Below are positions 11,110-24,419 of a DNA stretch of 64,000 nucleotides, piece after piece. Each line of letters starts with the position of its first letter. The first letter of the stretch is position 1. The translations under genes and the position numbers were made by a program. The notes under the pieces are model-generated. The model had not been told where the DNA came from. It was given only the letters and a program-made list of their open reading frames with translations, and did not search any database. Source of the DNA: Hyperoodon ampullatus (Eukaryota > Chordata > Mammalia > Artiodactyla > Ziphiidae); assembly GCA_949752795.1 (NCBI GenBank), contig OX457061.1, positions 29,144,425 to 29,208,424 of the forward strand, written 5' to 3'.

Positions 11110-11520
11110 ATAAAAAGAAAGTAAAAAGGACAGAATGCAATATAAAAAGTTTCCAGAGAGAATAAACAGCCCCAATCATAACAAACACAATAGCATCACA
11201 GGAGTATCTACAAAGGAATAAAAAACTAATTGACATCAGACTTATCATCTAGGGGAATTACAGCAGTCAATGAAGAAATATTAACCAAAATAGTCAGAAC
11301 CTAGACTTTTATACTCAACCAAAGTAGCATATACAAGGAGGGTAGAATAAAAACATTTTCAGAAATGCAAGCAAAGTTTACCACACAATGACTTTCTAAG
11401 AGTGAAATACTATTAAATGTATTTTTGCACAACAATAAATTAATCAATGAAGAATTATGAAAATAAGAAATGATGAGAAAGAAAGCTGATAAAATATATA
11501 GTTAATTCTAACAATTAGAA
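11110..11520 (+). mobile_element. Possible HAL1/L1 ORF1-like remnant
   Basis: Weak similarity to the 3' half of L1/HAL1 ORF1: a 'ttatactcaacc' block and 'acattttcagaaatgcaagc', then a tail of ATG/AAG-rich sequence. The frame is destroyed. It may be chance A-rich sequence. Confidence 0.4.
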
Positions 11521-12507
11521 AATAAAAACAAAACCCAACAAAAAACTAGGCCTTTCTCTGACTTTTAGTAATATGTTACACTTCTTTAATACTACATTCT
11601 GATGGCAACAATTTTGGCTCAGGAAAACTTGAGGTTGTCCTATTTTAGTCTATGGTACAAGATGTATTTCTCACTGCAGGTTCTGCCAGAGTGTTTCACT
11701 GGTGATACAGGAAGATTGCTCAAATTAAACACACATATCTATATATGTGCATAAACTCACAACAACTGTGTGTGTTTGTGTGTGTGTGTGTGTGTGTACA
11801 CTATACATTCAACAAATCCTAAAGAGAAGAGAGAATAAGCAGAACACCCTGTACCCTTAACACAGATGTGCTATGGCTAAAGTCCAATAAGTATATGCAA
11901 TATTTTTAATATTTGGTACCTAAATGTCACATGGGAAGATTAAGGACTCTGTTAATCAAATTTTGTACGGTTATTTGAATCATTTTCTCTCCTTGCTTAT
12001 ATACACAGTTAAGATTAACATAATTTTGACTGCTGTGTTCAGTCACAGGACCACAACTGGGGTTAAAAAGAATAGGAATTCACAGTGGGAATCAAAATGT
12101 GCTTATCTGAAAAGTCAAAGGGCCTATTTATGGATAGCAGTCCATAGTTTACTTTCCTGAGATAAAGAAATTCTCTCCTGGAGAAATGAGAATAAAGAGG
12201 GACTTTTTTTCCCCAGAAATTTCAAAGTTTTATTTTGAGAATCCAGGCATTTTCTAGGGCGAAGTTAGTTGTATCTCAAATCACACGTCACAATTGGCTT
12301 CAGGCATTAAGGAGTAGAAAAGGTACAGCAGGTCTATTGTGTCAGATTCCTTTTGAAGTATTAGGTATTGATAAATTTAAATTAATTTTCTAGATTGTTT
12401 TCCCTTTTATTCTTTCTCTCATGAAATGCTAGGGGTCTGTTATTTAGGGCTGCAACATGAAAACAGGAAAAAAAGATTCTAGTTGTTTTTGGAGCAGTAA
12501 AGTTTAA
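11521..12507. other. Unrecognised stretch with a (TG)n microsatellite
   Basis: No gene or recognisable transposon. A (TG)n run with one interruption lies at 11767-11797. Confidence 0.5.
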
Positions 12508-12519
12508 CGAAGACCCAGT

Positions 12520-12523
<4 letters not shown>

Positions 12524-12550
<27 letters not shown>

Positions 12551-12815
12551 TTTTTGACTGTGTTGGGTATTCGTTTCTGTGCGAGGGCTTTGTCCAGTTG
12601 CGGCGAGCGGGGGCCACTCTTCATTGCGGTGCGCGGGCCTCTCACTGTTGCGGCCTCTCATTGCGGAGCACAGGCTCCAGACACGCAGGCTCAGTAGTTG
12701 TGGCTCACGGGCCCACTTGCTCCGTGGCATGTGGGATCCTCCCAGACCAGGGCTCGAACCTGTGTCCCCTGCATTGGCAGGCAGACTCTCAACCACTGTG
12801 CCACCAGGGAAGCCC
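12524..12815 (-). mobile_element. CHR-family SINE with (TTTA)n tail, antisense
   Basis: Antisense SINE. It runs from a (TTTA)n tail (12524-12552) through 'gactgtgttgggtattcg' (3' region of the longer CHR type) into the GC-rich body of the compact type, and ends ccaccagggaagccc. A perfect 15 bp TSD cgaagacccagttta lies at 12508-12523 (allowing one overlapping base) and 12816-12830. It has features of both the long and compact CHR types. Confidence 0.92.
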
Positions 12816-12830
12816 CGAAGACCCAGTTTA

Positions 12831-15800
12831 TGAAAAATATGAAGGAGGATAAGAATTGTGAGGAAGAGCATAGAGCACACTTTGTAAATTCTGCAGGCTT
12901 AGGGAATGTGAAAATTGTAACTGAATCATACTTACAGAATAAATGCTGCACTATTGAACATCTGCTTATATATCTCTGTTTCTTGTAAATATAATATTGC
13001 TGCTCTGTAACTATGGAGTTGCTTAATGAGAATCAATTCCCTTGGAAGATGACTCAATCTTAAACTGCTGCAGAAAGAGCCTAGTGGTTAAGTGAACACA
13101 AAGCTTGGGTAGAAAGGGGTTGTGAAGTTTAGGTTTGAGGTAAAAAGAAGGAAGCTTCTCTTTTGACATCAGCCTTTGTCATGTTCTCTATCCACATTTT
13201 TTCATAAAATTCTTGCCAAAATTAATTAAAATTGATACTTGTTTTCCATAACTAGTGATCTATGCATGTAATCCTTACTGGTCATAATCCTGTGGAAGAG
13301 GAAAGTTTGGTGGTAGAATACATTAATTCTGAAAAATGTACTCCTGAAAAAAATTTTTTCCACCTCTCCTCTGGCCATGACAACATCATTACTGTTGATT
13401 GTCCCCATAAAGAAATTCACTTTGTAAGCTCAGTAACTCTCTGCTGGTGACCCCTGCTATCTCCCCTGCTCTATTCCTATCTTGAAGAAATGGCATGGTT
13501 CCTTATGGTTCTCACCAGGAAGATGGCATCTTAAACTCTGCTGGGCTACTCCTTCAACACTAACTCATATTTAGCATTTTTTAAAAAAAATAGGATGCTT
13601 TTCTGATTTATTGATTTGTGATGCTGCCAGAAATTGCTTTTGCCAGTGATACTAGAGGAAAGAAAAGGACAGTAGTACAACTAATTTCTAATTTCTATTT
13701 TGATATATGTATTCAGGAACATTTCACTCTCTCCCCTTTGGAATTGCTTATGACTTTATACTTCCATAAAACCTGAACTTGGTATAGGAGAAAATGTCTA
13801 CTCTTGTCATTCAAATGTTTGCCTCATATTCTGTCCTATTTTCCAGGATTATTAAAAGCAGGAAAATCCATTCTCTTCAGATGAAAATCCTTTATCCTCA
13901 AAATTCAGTTTGAGCAATTGACAAGATTCTAATGAAATAAAATTAGTATAGTTCTCATGTGAAAATTTCATAATTTTAATGTAGCTGAATCTGTTGATCA
14001 AGTAAACATTTCCTTTAGAGGTATTTTAAGAAAGGCTAGTCTATCTTTGTCAAGAAATATAAAATAGACATATATTCAAATTACTTTATGTCAATAAAAA
14101 TAAGAATTATTGGAAGGATTTAGAGATCTCTCTCAGAACCCAAGGAAAGAGCCGTAGCAGGAATCTATGAGTCTCTGAAACAGGAAATAGAATGTTGGGA
14201 ACTGAGGGTATGCATCAATCTAGCGCTATACAGACTTTCATCTCCACTCAGTATCTGAGCTTATCCTTTATTTCACTCTCTTCTTTGGAGTAGATGAGTT
14301 TGGTCTGTTTCTGAAAGTATACTGAAATAACATAGCTTCGCTAATTATGATTTTAAATAATTTCCATGTACAAGTGTCCAACATAGACTATCTTGAGTCT
14401 CTTAATCTAAATACTAAATTCCTGTGAGATAGAATTTGGTTCCTTTATAAAGATGTAGTATAGGAATGGAGAGGAAATGATTGACAAAAAAAGTGTATTG
14501 TTAATTTCAATATACTACCCTATACCTGATATTATATCATTACTCACCTACATCATTTTCTATATTATTCACAGTTTTATAATTTTACATTTTTAACTTT
14601 AAGTCTATACCAAATTTAATTTGGTGGAAGAAATTAGGTAACAATTTAAATTCTATTATGGCTAAAATCAAGGGATTATCTGAGAAGAATAGAGAAATAA
14701 CATTACCAACAATAAAACAAAAGACAATGACAATAACAAACAATATTTACTTCTTTCTCAGAACCAACCACCATTCAAAATATCTTATAATATAAATGCT
14801 TTACTTAAGCTTCATAATCACCCATTAAATAAATTATAATAATGATTATTATTCAACTTTGTGAATGGTCACACGGAAATTTCATCTGAAGTTTAGAGTA
14901 TTTTGCTATATTCAAACAGATAATGTTCAAAAAATATGTCATACTTAAAGCCTGAATTTTCTACCATTACTTATTCTGTTTTTTACAAAATAAATGTTAA
15001 CTATGTCATTTACTAGCAATAGACAACACATTCCGACAGCTATTTTTAATCCTTATTCAGTGAATTTGAGAGGACATTTTTATAAGTATACAATAAAAAG
15101 AATAAATTAGAAATAGATGGCTAGTAGAGTAATAAGCTCCAGTCAGAGCTTAAATCATAGGTATTCATTATCTGACCAAAAATCAAACATATCTGCAAAA
15201 CTCACTATATAAATCATATATCTTATGTGATATTCTTTTATGAGGAAAATTTAGCTAAAGCCATGCATTGAGATTTCAGGCTAAAGATAATAAACTATAT
15301 CTGCTGGAGGCATATGGAAGTGACTAGAAAGCAGGAAGTATTTATAAGCCTTCAAAAATTTCCAAAGCCATTTAAAGTCAACATAAGAGAATTCAACATC
15401 CTGGAGTTACCAAACAGATCTATGCAACAATAATTAATAAAACAAAGTGCAAACCTAAAAAACAGCTATGTTGGTATCCACTCATTATATCATGCCATGT
15501 AAAATACAATGACATCTTTGAGGAATTATAACCTTGGATATAGCCTTGGAACCTTGTTAATATTGCCTCTAAGACTATCAAGAATAGAACAGCTCTTACT
15601 GAAACAGAAACAATGCAGAACAGGGATATGTTTGTCACATTGGGTCACATAAGATGAAAGGACAACAATAAGACTATCCGCTAATGATAAAGACAGAATG
15701 TTTTCTAACTCTCCTACATAAGGGTTTCTTTTGTATACAGGTACTGATGGATTGAGAGTTAATGCGAAAACTATCCATAAATGCACATACACACCCCTAC

Positions 15801-16658
15801 ATACAACTAATAGACACTAATAGACTGGATTTTGCATTTTTTCCTTACTGTGTTTGCCGAATAAGGGAACACACATTTCTTCTACATTTTTTTGCTTTTA
15901 TAAAGTTGAAAGTTGCTTCAATTATTTTTCTTTTTAAGTTTCTATATAACTTTGATAATCTAGGTTTTCCAAGTACTAAAAGATGGTAAATAGTTATATT
16001 CTTTTTCTCAAAACATGTTTCATGCCAGACACTGTCGCAAAGGTTTGATGAAAAGTCACTTATTATTGAATTTTGGTACTTCAGGTTAAGGGAATTTAAG
16101 TTATTTCTGTAGAAAAGGTGACTGTCATCTTGTAATGGTACTTGAAACCTGATGAAACCACATAAGTGACAAAAATGGGGTCCATGTGAAGCTAACTGAT
16201 TTTGAAAAGGAGGGAAATGAAGGATGGTTAAGAGAATAAAGAATTATTAATACGGTCTTAGGGGTCAGTTTCACACAAGAGGTGGCAAAAACCCAAAACC
16301 ATTACTCTGTGGGTTTACACAGTAAAGTTCTCTAAAGTTTCTTCATGAAGTATACAAAAAAGTTTACCTACAGGGAAGCAGGTATTAACCTCAAGCCCAT
16401 AAGTATCCAAAACTTACATGAAAGTTTTGTGGATATGCATTATTTTTTTACACAAAATTTGGCCTCTTCAAAAAAATGATAGTTCAGGGAAAATATGAAT
16501 GCAATTCTGAAAAAGGTGTTATTCAAATTCCCTTTGCGATATATATCTTTGTCAAGTAGTGAAGGAATAACTTGGTAAAATCTGGATCATTCTCTGTAAA
16601 AATGAGAGGGGAGAGATAATTGTTACAACAAGTTGCTCAAAAGATCACTAATGAGGAA
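12831..16658. other. Largely unrecognised AT-rich stretch
   Basis: About 3.8 kb with no gene, SINE or L1 that I can support. A MIR-like antisense fragment may lie at 14740-14880 (ending near 'tttgtgaatggtcacac'), but it is too weak to list separately. Small ORFs here (up to 88 codons) show no family resemblance. Confidence 0.5.
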
Positions 16659-16696
<38 letters not shown>

Positions 16697-16733
16697 CTGA
16701 CATACCTACCTAGCTACCTACCTGCCTATCTGC
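16659..16733. repeat. (TATC)n tetranucleotide microsatellite with CCTA-type flank
   Basis: About nine uninterrupted TATC units (16659-16696), followed by imperfect ACCT/CTGC-type units to about 16733. The pure block is long enough to be length-polymorphic. Confidence 0.95.
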
Positions 16734-19640
16734 CTTCTGTCTCCCACGGTCTTCTTTCGTTAATTTAGTATTTTTACATCATGCTTTGTCAGATCAATTT
16801 TATTTATTCATTGGACAATAATTCATTAGTAAGTGCACCAGATGGAAGAATTCTGTGTTTTGATCATCATTCAATGTGGCATATGGAGAAATCTAATAAC
16901 TTCTAGGAAAGCATAGCTTCCATTTCAAGTCTCTCCTTGTTAAATGATTCAAACAGAACTCCTGCACTCAGCCTAATCTGGAGCCTAATGCATTATAAAA
17001 ATAAAATTGCCTGTGGAAACAAAGTATAATATGTTATGAATGAAAAATATTACTATGAGTAAGTATAAGAGGAGTATATCTGGAAAGTGACTCCTAGTTT
17101 TCTTAACAGACTGAGGTATTAGGAGAGAAAAATAATAGGAAATCTCAAGGTGCTGAATCTGTTCAAGAATTAATTTTATGGTTTTCAAAAAGTTATAATA
17201 TGTGCTACATTTTTACATTTCCTAAGTTCTTGCATGCAAAAGGAAATAGTTGCCATGGTAATTACACTTGCAATTCTTATAGTTAGCAATAATAAAAGAA
17301 AGAAATTTCACGGTGTGTAGCGAGGGTAAAAGTGACAGAACACTGAATTGTGTGACTCAACTTGGGATAAAGAAGGTTAAATCAAAAACATACATAAACA
17401 TTGGAAATACATTTTGTAGAGAAAAAGGTAAAGGTGTGATTTTATTGATACCAAGATTAAATACCATGTAATATGCTTGGAAATCTAATAATATATCGAG
17501 AATAACAGAATCCTTGAGACATTTTCAACATGAATCATCTCTAAAATATGTCTCTTAAGTATTCCTTGGAACATCTATGTGAGCATGTCAAGTGATATGG
17601 ATTACTACATTTCAGTGTAGGGCATTTCTGTCTCTGACTATCTTTGACTTCTATAACTAGATGTAATGATGTTCTCCTTACATCTAGATATAAACTGTGC
17701 CTATGCATATTTTGATATTCTAGTTTCATTTCTTGCTTTGCCCCCAAATAACCTTATTTATTCAACTTGAAATATGTGTGAAACCAGACAAAATGGAGAC
17801 TAATCTCAACTGCTGATTCCCAGTTCAAGCTCGTATCTGGAGATATAAGTGAATGACTGAATGAATGAAAGTCAAATAAAAGCTGATAAAGAACTCAAAA
17901 TAGGTAAAGAGATTGGCCTAAGATTGAGGGAAAGCAGCAACCTCTGGTAGCAGAAGTTCACCATCATAGTCAGAGAATAGGTCAAAGAATGGGACAGCTT
18001 TCCTCTCTAGCACATTGCCATGGGAAGATCACTGCATACTGCTGCTCCTTCTGGGTAGAAAAATGGTGCAAAAGTAACGTCAGAGTTATTGTGAGTTGTA
18101 GGTAGCAATCAGTGTAGGATGATTCTTCTCCTCCTGTTCTTTAATCCCCCGAGGATTATATAGCGGACCAAGGAGAACAGCTTTTAATGAGTGGGATTCC
18201 CTTAATCACATAATGGGAGTGAAGAAAAAAAAGGTAATCAAGACTATGACCATGTGAAAAGTCTCCCACGCATCAGGAGCCCTATCATGAACCGCATGTG
18301 GGTGAAGTGTATGAAGTCTTAAACCACTGTATTTTTTGTTTATCAATTATGTTCTTTTCATTCATGCTATTCATTCATTCTTTCCTTCAGAATTTTAATA
18401 GAATTTTTGTGTGCAAGTCAGTTACCCTATTATTGTTATACTTTCTGCTATTTACTACTTCTAAGGACATTATATTGTAGTATAGGATTGTTTTTTTTTT
18501 TTTTTTGGTTTAAATTCTTTTGCTATCTTTGTCAGTCTCCTGTTAATTTCAAATTGCTGTCTTAGCTTCTCATTAATCATTGCTTGTAAGTGATTTTCTT
18601 GTGATCAAGAAAAAAAGATGCCTGCCAAATGATTCAGTTGAATTAGCAGGAAAAGAAACGTCCTCTAAGGAAGAAATGTTTTCTTTGTCTTCGACAAATT
18701 ACCTTGAAATGGAATAATGGGATAAATGAGCATGAAAGATGAGGTCTTCTAAGCATAGCCCAGATAGGAGACATTTACATTAGAAAAAAGTCAATTTCTC
18801 TACATAGGAAGTAAAGAGGAAATTTTTTTTTTTTTGAGAGGGAGGAAGGGAAGCTGGCAGTTGGTGCTAAAGAAAGTTATCCTAAATGGCAAGGGTAACA
18901 TAGCAAAAAAAGGCATAAGAAGACCAGGAATAAATTACCCTTTATGTGTAATGAACATCTAATTTTAAGACAGTCATGTTTGGTATATAAGTTTTTTTCT
19001 TGCCACATCTACTGTTATCTGCTGTCCCATACCTGCAATGAAAACCATTTTCACCACTATTTTCGCTTTAATGGTATTTATGGAGAATAAATGAAGAGTT
19101 AGTCAGGAAATAGTAAGGAGGACAAAGAAGGAAATTTTAAAATGAAATTTAAAGTGGGCAGCAGCTGTGAAAGAATTTTAAAAATGAACTAACCATTAAA
19201 ATACATCCTATTAATACTGAATACACCTAAGGTTCAGACTAATATTAAAGAGTTGGAAAATCTCAAAGTTCATTTGATTATAGTTATAGTTTTCTTATTT
19301 AGACATAAAGGATATCCACTGATTGCTGAAGGTTTGGAGTCATCTGAAATATATTTATTTCATAAAAGGATGTTTAATTTTCAAGGAAAGTGTTTTAGTT
19401 GTTGCCTCCAATTTAATTAATGAATTGATCTTAAAAAAAAGTATGGCCATCAACTATATGTTCTGCTTATCTCTTCAGAAACTTTTATGGAATTCCCCCT
19501 TATTTATACATATTTGAATGCAAGTAAGTATATTCAAAACATGTATTTTTCTAACCCTGGCATAACCAAATATCAATTGGACCTTCTTTAACTTTTTCCA
19601 GATATAGTTGATAAATCTTTCTTAGAATTTACGCAGGAGG
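16734..19640. other. Unrecognised AT-rich stretch
   Basis: No gene or clear transposon in about 2.9 kb. T runs at about 18491-18506 and 18823-18834 have no SINE body next to them. ORFs are short (68 codons or fewer) and without family resemblance. Confidence 0.5.
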
Positions 19641-19643
19641 GGT

Positions 19644-20009
19644 ATATTTGTTTTCTAGGGCTTCCATAATAAAGTACCACTGACTGGGTAGCCTAGACAA
19701 TATAAATTTATTTTCTTACAGTTCTGGAAGCTAGAAGTCTGAGAGCAAGGTGCTTGCAGAGTTGATTTCTTCTAAGCCACCTCTCTTTGGCTTGTAGATA
19801 TCCTTCTCCCTCTTCCTCCCTTTCCTTTGTGTGTCTGTGTCCTAATCTCTTCTTACAGGAACATCAGTCATATTGGATTGGGGCCACCTTAACGACCTCA
19901 TAAAACTATAATCACCTATTTAATGTCCCCTATCTCCAAATCACATTCTGAGGTACTGGGGGTTGGGATTTCAACACATGAATTTTGGGACACAATCTGG
20001 CCCATGAAA
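19644..20009 (-). mobile_element. MLT1-type LTR (ERVL-MaLR), antisense
   Basis: Close to the reverse complement of an MLT1 LTR: ttctagggcttccataataa, agtaccactgactgggtagc, cttacagttctggaagctag, gtgtctgtgtcctaatctct, cacattctgaggtactgggg, and an end near 'acacaatctggcccatga'. No internal coding region follows, so it is a solitary LTR. Short similar flanks (ggtatat / ggatatat) may be the remains of a TSD. Confidence 0.85.
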
Positions 20010-20920
20010 GGGGATATATGAGACTAGTTCATTTTATAGTTTTAATCACTCAAATTCCTAAGGTTGTGGGTTTGGAATTTACAACTTCAGTAGGGGAATT
20101 TGTGTTTATTCTTTTGGTAGAAATTGTTGCATCTGGAGAGAAACTTTAGTATCTTACTTAACTCTGGTCTGATTATATTTCAGGACTACGGTGAAGATGT
20201 ATTGAAAGTTCTACCACACTGGAGGAATGTGGAAGCTACCCCATTCAGTAGCTGATTTTCCTATTGTGGAAGTTGCTTGCCAGCTCTAATTCTGAATGAA
20301 CACATTAAACATAATGGTGATAAGATCAGCTTAAAAAGATCTACTCTCTGTACTATGTGTGTCTATTCCCCTGTGTGTTCTTACCTAACTCACAGTTACT
20401 TACATACAGCTTCTGCTTTGCCAAATTATTAAAACAGGCTTACTTAAAATCATCTATTTTTTTCTACTGGTCTACCTTGACTTTGCCTCCAGCATTTGCT
20501 CCTCAAGACCGAGATATGAAGGGCCCTTCTCTCCTTTACCATACAATACCTGTGTCAGGAATTTCAAAATGATCTCAATGTTTGCAGTTACGTGTTTGAC
20601 TTTATTCTCTAATTTCAACACTCTTTCATTTTCTATTTTCCCACTTTTGTAATTTATGTTAATTCCTGTATGGGTATGAAAATTTACACTTATTCTGCAA
20701 AATTCTCCCTCCACCGGGCTTATTTCTACCTGGATGTTCTAAAGATTCCGTCTCCCTCAAAATGCTAGTATTCAGGTCCCTAATTCCTAGTTTCTCCCCC
20801 CTAACACATATCTCTGACAGTTTGAAATTCAGCAGATGAGCTTTGTGACATGTAGCCCTTCAGAGTTAACTCAAAATCATTATTAGTGTAGTGTAAAACC
20901 TGACTTTTTTTTTTTTTTTT
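20010..20920. other. Unrecognised stretch
   Basis: No gene or clear repeat. Opposing ORFs of 71 and 80 codons around 20357-20714 show no recognisable domains. Confidence 0.5.
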
Positions 20921-20922
20921 TG

Positions 20923-21472
20923 TAATGCAAGTGCCCGGCTTAAGCTTTGATTGCTGAGGCAAGCCCTTCGAGAGGCATCCACTCCAAAGATGGCTATCTA
21001 GAATAAATACATCCCCAACAACTGGACTAGATAAAGTACCAGGCCATCTCTCTGCACTGAGGCTTCTTTGTTTCACAAATCCTGGTTGATTTCGGTAGCT
21101 GACCATTTGGGCCACTTGTTTTTTCTTTTCCCACACTTTAAATTTCCACTTTTATTTTAAATTCAGCAATAAAGAGTGAGCCCACACAACTCCTAGGCTG
21201 CCACCCTCAACCCCAGTAAAAGCAGAACCTCAGGCCAGTGCACTCTTTCACTAGCTCTCACTCTGATTCTCCCTCACCTGCCCCACTTCCAACCCCCTGC
21301 TGTGTGGCTCCAGCTGTGCTATGTAATTTCTAGGTCCTGTAAGTAATAAACCTTTAGTTTTTTCAAAGTTTCTTGATAGTGGTGTTGAAGGGTATCTTGA
21401 AATCATAATAAGAACCACAAAGGCCGGTTCAGCCACAATGTTAGCTATTAATAGCCTAGGATTGGCACAAAA
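20923..21472 (+). mobile_element. Probable solitary LTR of an endogenous retrovirus
   Basis: Starts TGTAATGCAAG right after a T run and ends near GGCACAAAACA, so it has TG...CA ends. Within it are a C-rich stretch (21260-21300), an AATAAA polyadenylation signal at about 21347 and a T-rich U5-like part, which is the usual order U3-R-U5. No gag, pol or env coding sequence adjoins it. No clear TSD is visible. The family is unknown. An antisense processed-pseudogene 3' end with poly-A (the T run) is an alternative for 20905-21140. Confidence 0.5.
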
Positions 21473-21999
21473 CAAAAAAAAATCTTGTCAATAAAACTAA
21501 AATCCATATCAACCAATCAATATCAGGCCATATAATTCCCTGTAATGGATCACTTTTGAGTTTCAAATTGAATGTAAACCATTTACAATCTAGTCCTAAC
21601 TTATTTTTCATTCTGACTCCCACTATTATTATACCTTTCTTCTTTAATTCAATAATATATGTCAATGTTCTTTTTTTTCCAAAATATGCTTTACACTTTC
21701 CTTTCTTGGTGTTTTTATCATGCTGTTTACTTGACCTAGACTATCATTTTCTTTCATTGTTTCTGTTAAACTTTTTTATATCCCCCAATGTCCCTATTTA
21801 GGCAGTTAGCTTCACAGCCAAGTTTCCCGTCCCTCTTCTATAATCTGAGCTTGAGGCTCCAGGTGGGTATATACTAGAGAAATATTTTGCTCTCCTTATT
21901 TTCATAAGCAGAAATCAGGATAAGTATGGACAGCAGTATAATTTGTCCAAAAGCACAGTGTTTAACTCCATCAATTCCTCTCATCAGGTTTGGCTTTAC

Positions 22000-22490
22000 G
22001 GGCCAGTGAAGTTGCATAGGGTCTAGCACTCAAAAGCATCCTGCACTTGGGGTTTAATATTCTGTAGTCATAGTTTTGAAATTTTTATCTTTGTGTGTTT
22101 TGTAAATGAGTCCTATCAAACAATGTGGGATTGCAGTGGGTAGGGTCAGATTTAAGTGAGGGCACTGCAGCATCTGGGGTTGGGCAAGTTGTTGGTCAAC
22201 CCTGACTCAGGCAGGCAGCTCCATGGTGCCTTCCAGGGGGGACTTGGTGGGGGTTTCTCACCCATTCCCTATCCAGAGATTGAGTGCATCCCTCATGGAT
22301 GTTGCAATGTTTTGGGAACCAGCAAGGGTCAAGGTGGTGGGCTCTGGGGAAAAGGAAACTTATTTCCTGCCTCCAGCCAGGGCCCTGCATTTTCTTTTGC
22401 ACTGGGCCCCTCAAGTTATGTAGCAGATTGTGCCTCCAAGGAATCCACAAGCAAAGAACCACTCTATACCAATTATTCTTAGGTAAGTGA
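22000..22490 (+). repeat. Moderately GC-rich, repeat-like block with overlapping short ORFs
   Basis: This block is richer in G and C than its surroundings. It has overlapping ORFs of 66-108 codons on both strands (for example 22156-22482 +). Phrases such as gcattttcttttgcactggg resemble an old interspersed repeat I have seen but cannot name. The protein frames have no signal peptide, domain or conserved motif I recognise. Most likely an old repeat rather than a gene. Confidence 0.35.
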
Positions 22491-22734
22491 AGCTCCTTTT
22501 CTTCCTGCTACTCAAACAGTTCAACATTCAAAATTAAACAAGAGCAACACAGAGGTGTAAAAGGTATTCCACAGCCACTGATTATGTTTTTTCTCTTGAA
22601 AGGTTTCAATACACATTATTATCATGTTAATTTAAGACAGCTCTGAAAGGTAAGATATGTATGTATCTGAATGATTAGAAAATACATATAGGTATAATTT
22701 TAGAAAAAAAAGGTCTATATATAAAAGTTAGAAA

Positions 22735-22920
22735 GGGACATTTCAACGTAGTGTGATACACAGAACATGTGTCCAGATTCTGGACCTACCATCTTCTAGA
22801 TGTTTATTCTTGCTACATTACTTGGTTTCCAAATATCATCTTTTTTTTCTTATTTTTATAATCCTAAAAAATGCCTGAAATAAAATATTGATAGATGCTC
22901 AATAAATTTTAATTACTTTG
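22735..22920 (+). mobile_element. MIR-like SINE remnant
   Basis: Diverged tRNA-core pattern: 'tctggacctaccatcttcta', 'cttgctacattacttggttt', and a 3' end 'atagatgctcaataaatttt'. The order fits MIR in sense orientation. Confidence 0.5.
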
Positions 22921-24419
22921 TTACTTCTATTATTAACTCTGAAAAGCACATTGAGTTACTAATTAGCTCCTAAAATATATCACACAGGGCATGGCCTGGA
23001 AATAAAAACATTGACACAAAAAGAAAAAAATTAATTTTCTTTCTTTTGTTTATTACCTATTATGTTTCAGGAAATATGTGCCTTATCACAGAAATATCAC
23101 TCTATTTCTCTGATTAAATTGTCTTAATAAATCTTCCTGAACTAGCTTAAAAATACATTTCATCATTCTGTTCTTTATTCTCCCTGCTCTGACTTTACTA
23201 ACATAGTCATATTCTTTTATTTGACTTCATATTTTCATCAAAAAATTGTGAGTCTCTGATATGATTCTCAATACCACTGAATTTATGTTCTGGAACATAA
23301 ATTTTCCTGGAAAACCTGTTTGGGACTAGTATGTGGCTTGCTTATTTACTATTTTAATACTTTTAAATAAAAAATATTTAATACTTTTAAATATTTGGTG
23401 CTATAAAATTTTTATTTTATATTAGTTGAATCCTTTAAAAGTAATATTCATGAAAGACTTGGCATTGAATTTAAACAACTGATGTCCTAAACAACTTAGT
23501 ACCCCTCCACAGAGAAACACCTAATACTGAAACGTGATCTTTAATGTATGCAAACAAAAAACAAAAGGCAAGCAAAGAATGGTGAGGAATCCTAGGATGG
23601 AAGGCCACTCTTATAAATAAATCTAACTGTATTACAGATATATTACTTAACTGTATTGAAAGGGCTGGAGGGGATACAAAAGCTTACATAATTTTGGGAA
23701 GTGGTGTTTTGACTGCAAAATATAAGGCTAAAGACAAAAGGAATTCCTCAACGTATACAATGTACTCTGGTTGGTACATTCATATTTCATGATGTCATAG
23801 ATAAACAATTCTTCTTTATGTGTAAACTGGAGTTGACCACGTAAGTAAATGGATGGTGAATACTGGGAGCTAGGTTTTTCACTGCCAGAGAGGGAAGTTA
23901 CAGATAGGCAAGAAGGAAAGCTAGTCTGGAGCCTGTGTTAATTAGAGACATCCATATAAACTCATTTTTAGATGTGTGTGTGTGTACATACATATAGACA
24001 GATAATAAACAATTATAGGTATATGTATATGCATGAGTCATTAATCATACATATATCACCTAGCTCTATTCTCTAGAGAACTTAGATGCATCTTATAGTA
24101 CTGAAAAGTAAGAAAGTGCTCAAAAACCAAAAAGGATGGGGTTGTCAGGGTGACACAGGAACCAACCTAAAAGATTCCCCACTGGAAAGATGCCCCACTG
24201 GAATAATCTGAGCAAAATATTCAATAATAATATACTATTAGATTAGCAAGGTAAGTATAAAATAAATACTGAGGAGGTCATATTGATATAGATTATAAAA
24301 TAAATAAGTAAATAAAAGAGAAGAGAAGAGACAAATAATCCACCAGAAAAAATTACAAATACTATATGTAAATATTCCCTTCTCAGGGTTGTAGAGTTTA
24401 AGCCCGTGCCAATTAACTG
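22921..24419. other. Unrecognised AT-rich stretch
   Basis: No gene or clear repeat apart from short TG/TA runs near 23970-24060. Confidence 0.5.

Noticed and set aside
16659..16733. CRISPR-like or satellite array
   Set aside because: Simple tetranucleotide microsatellite with no spacers.
20801..21136. 111-codon minus-strand ORF
   Set aside because: It includes a lysine run from the T tract and lies in the LTR-like unit. No domain or conserved motif is recognisable.
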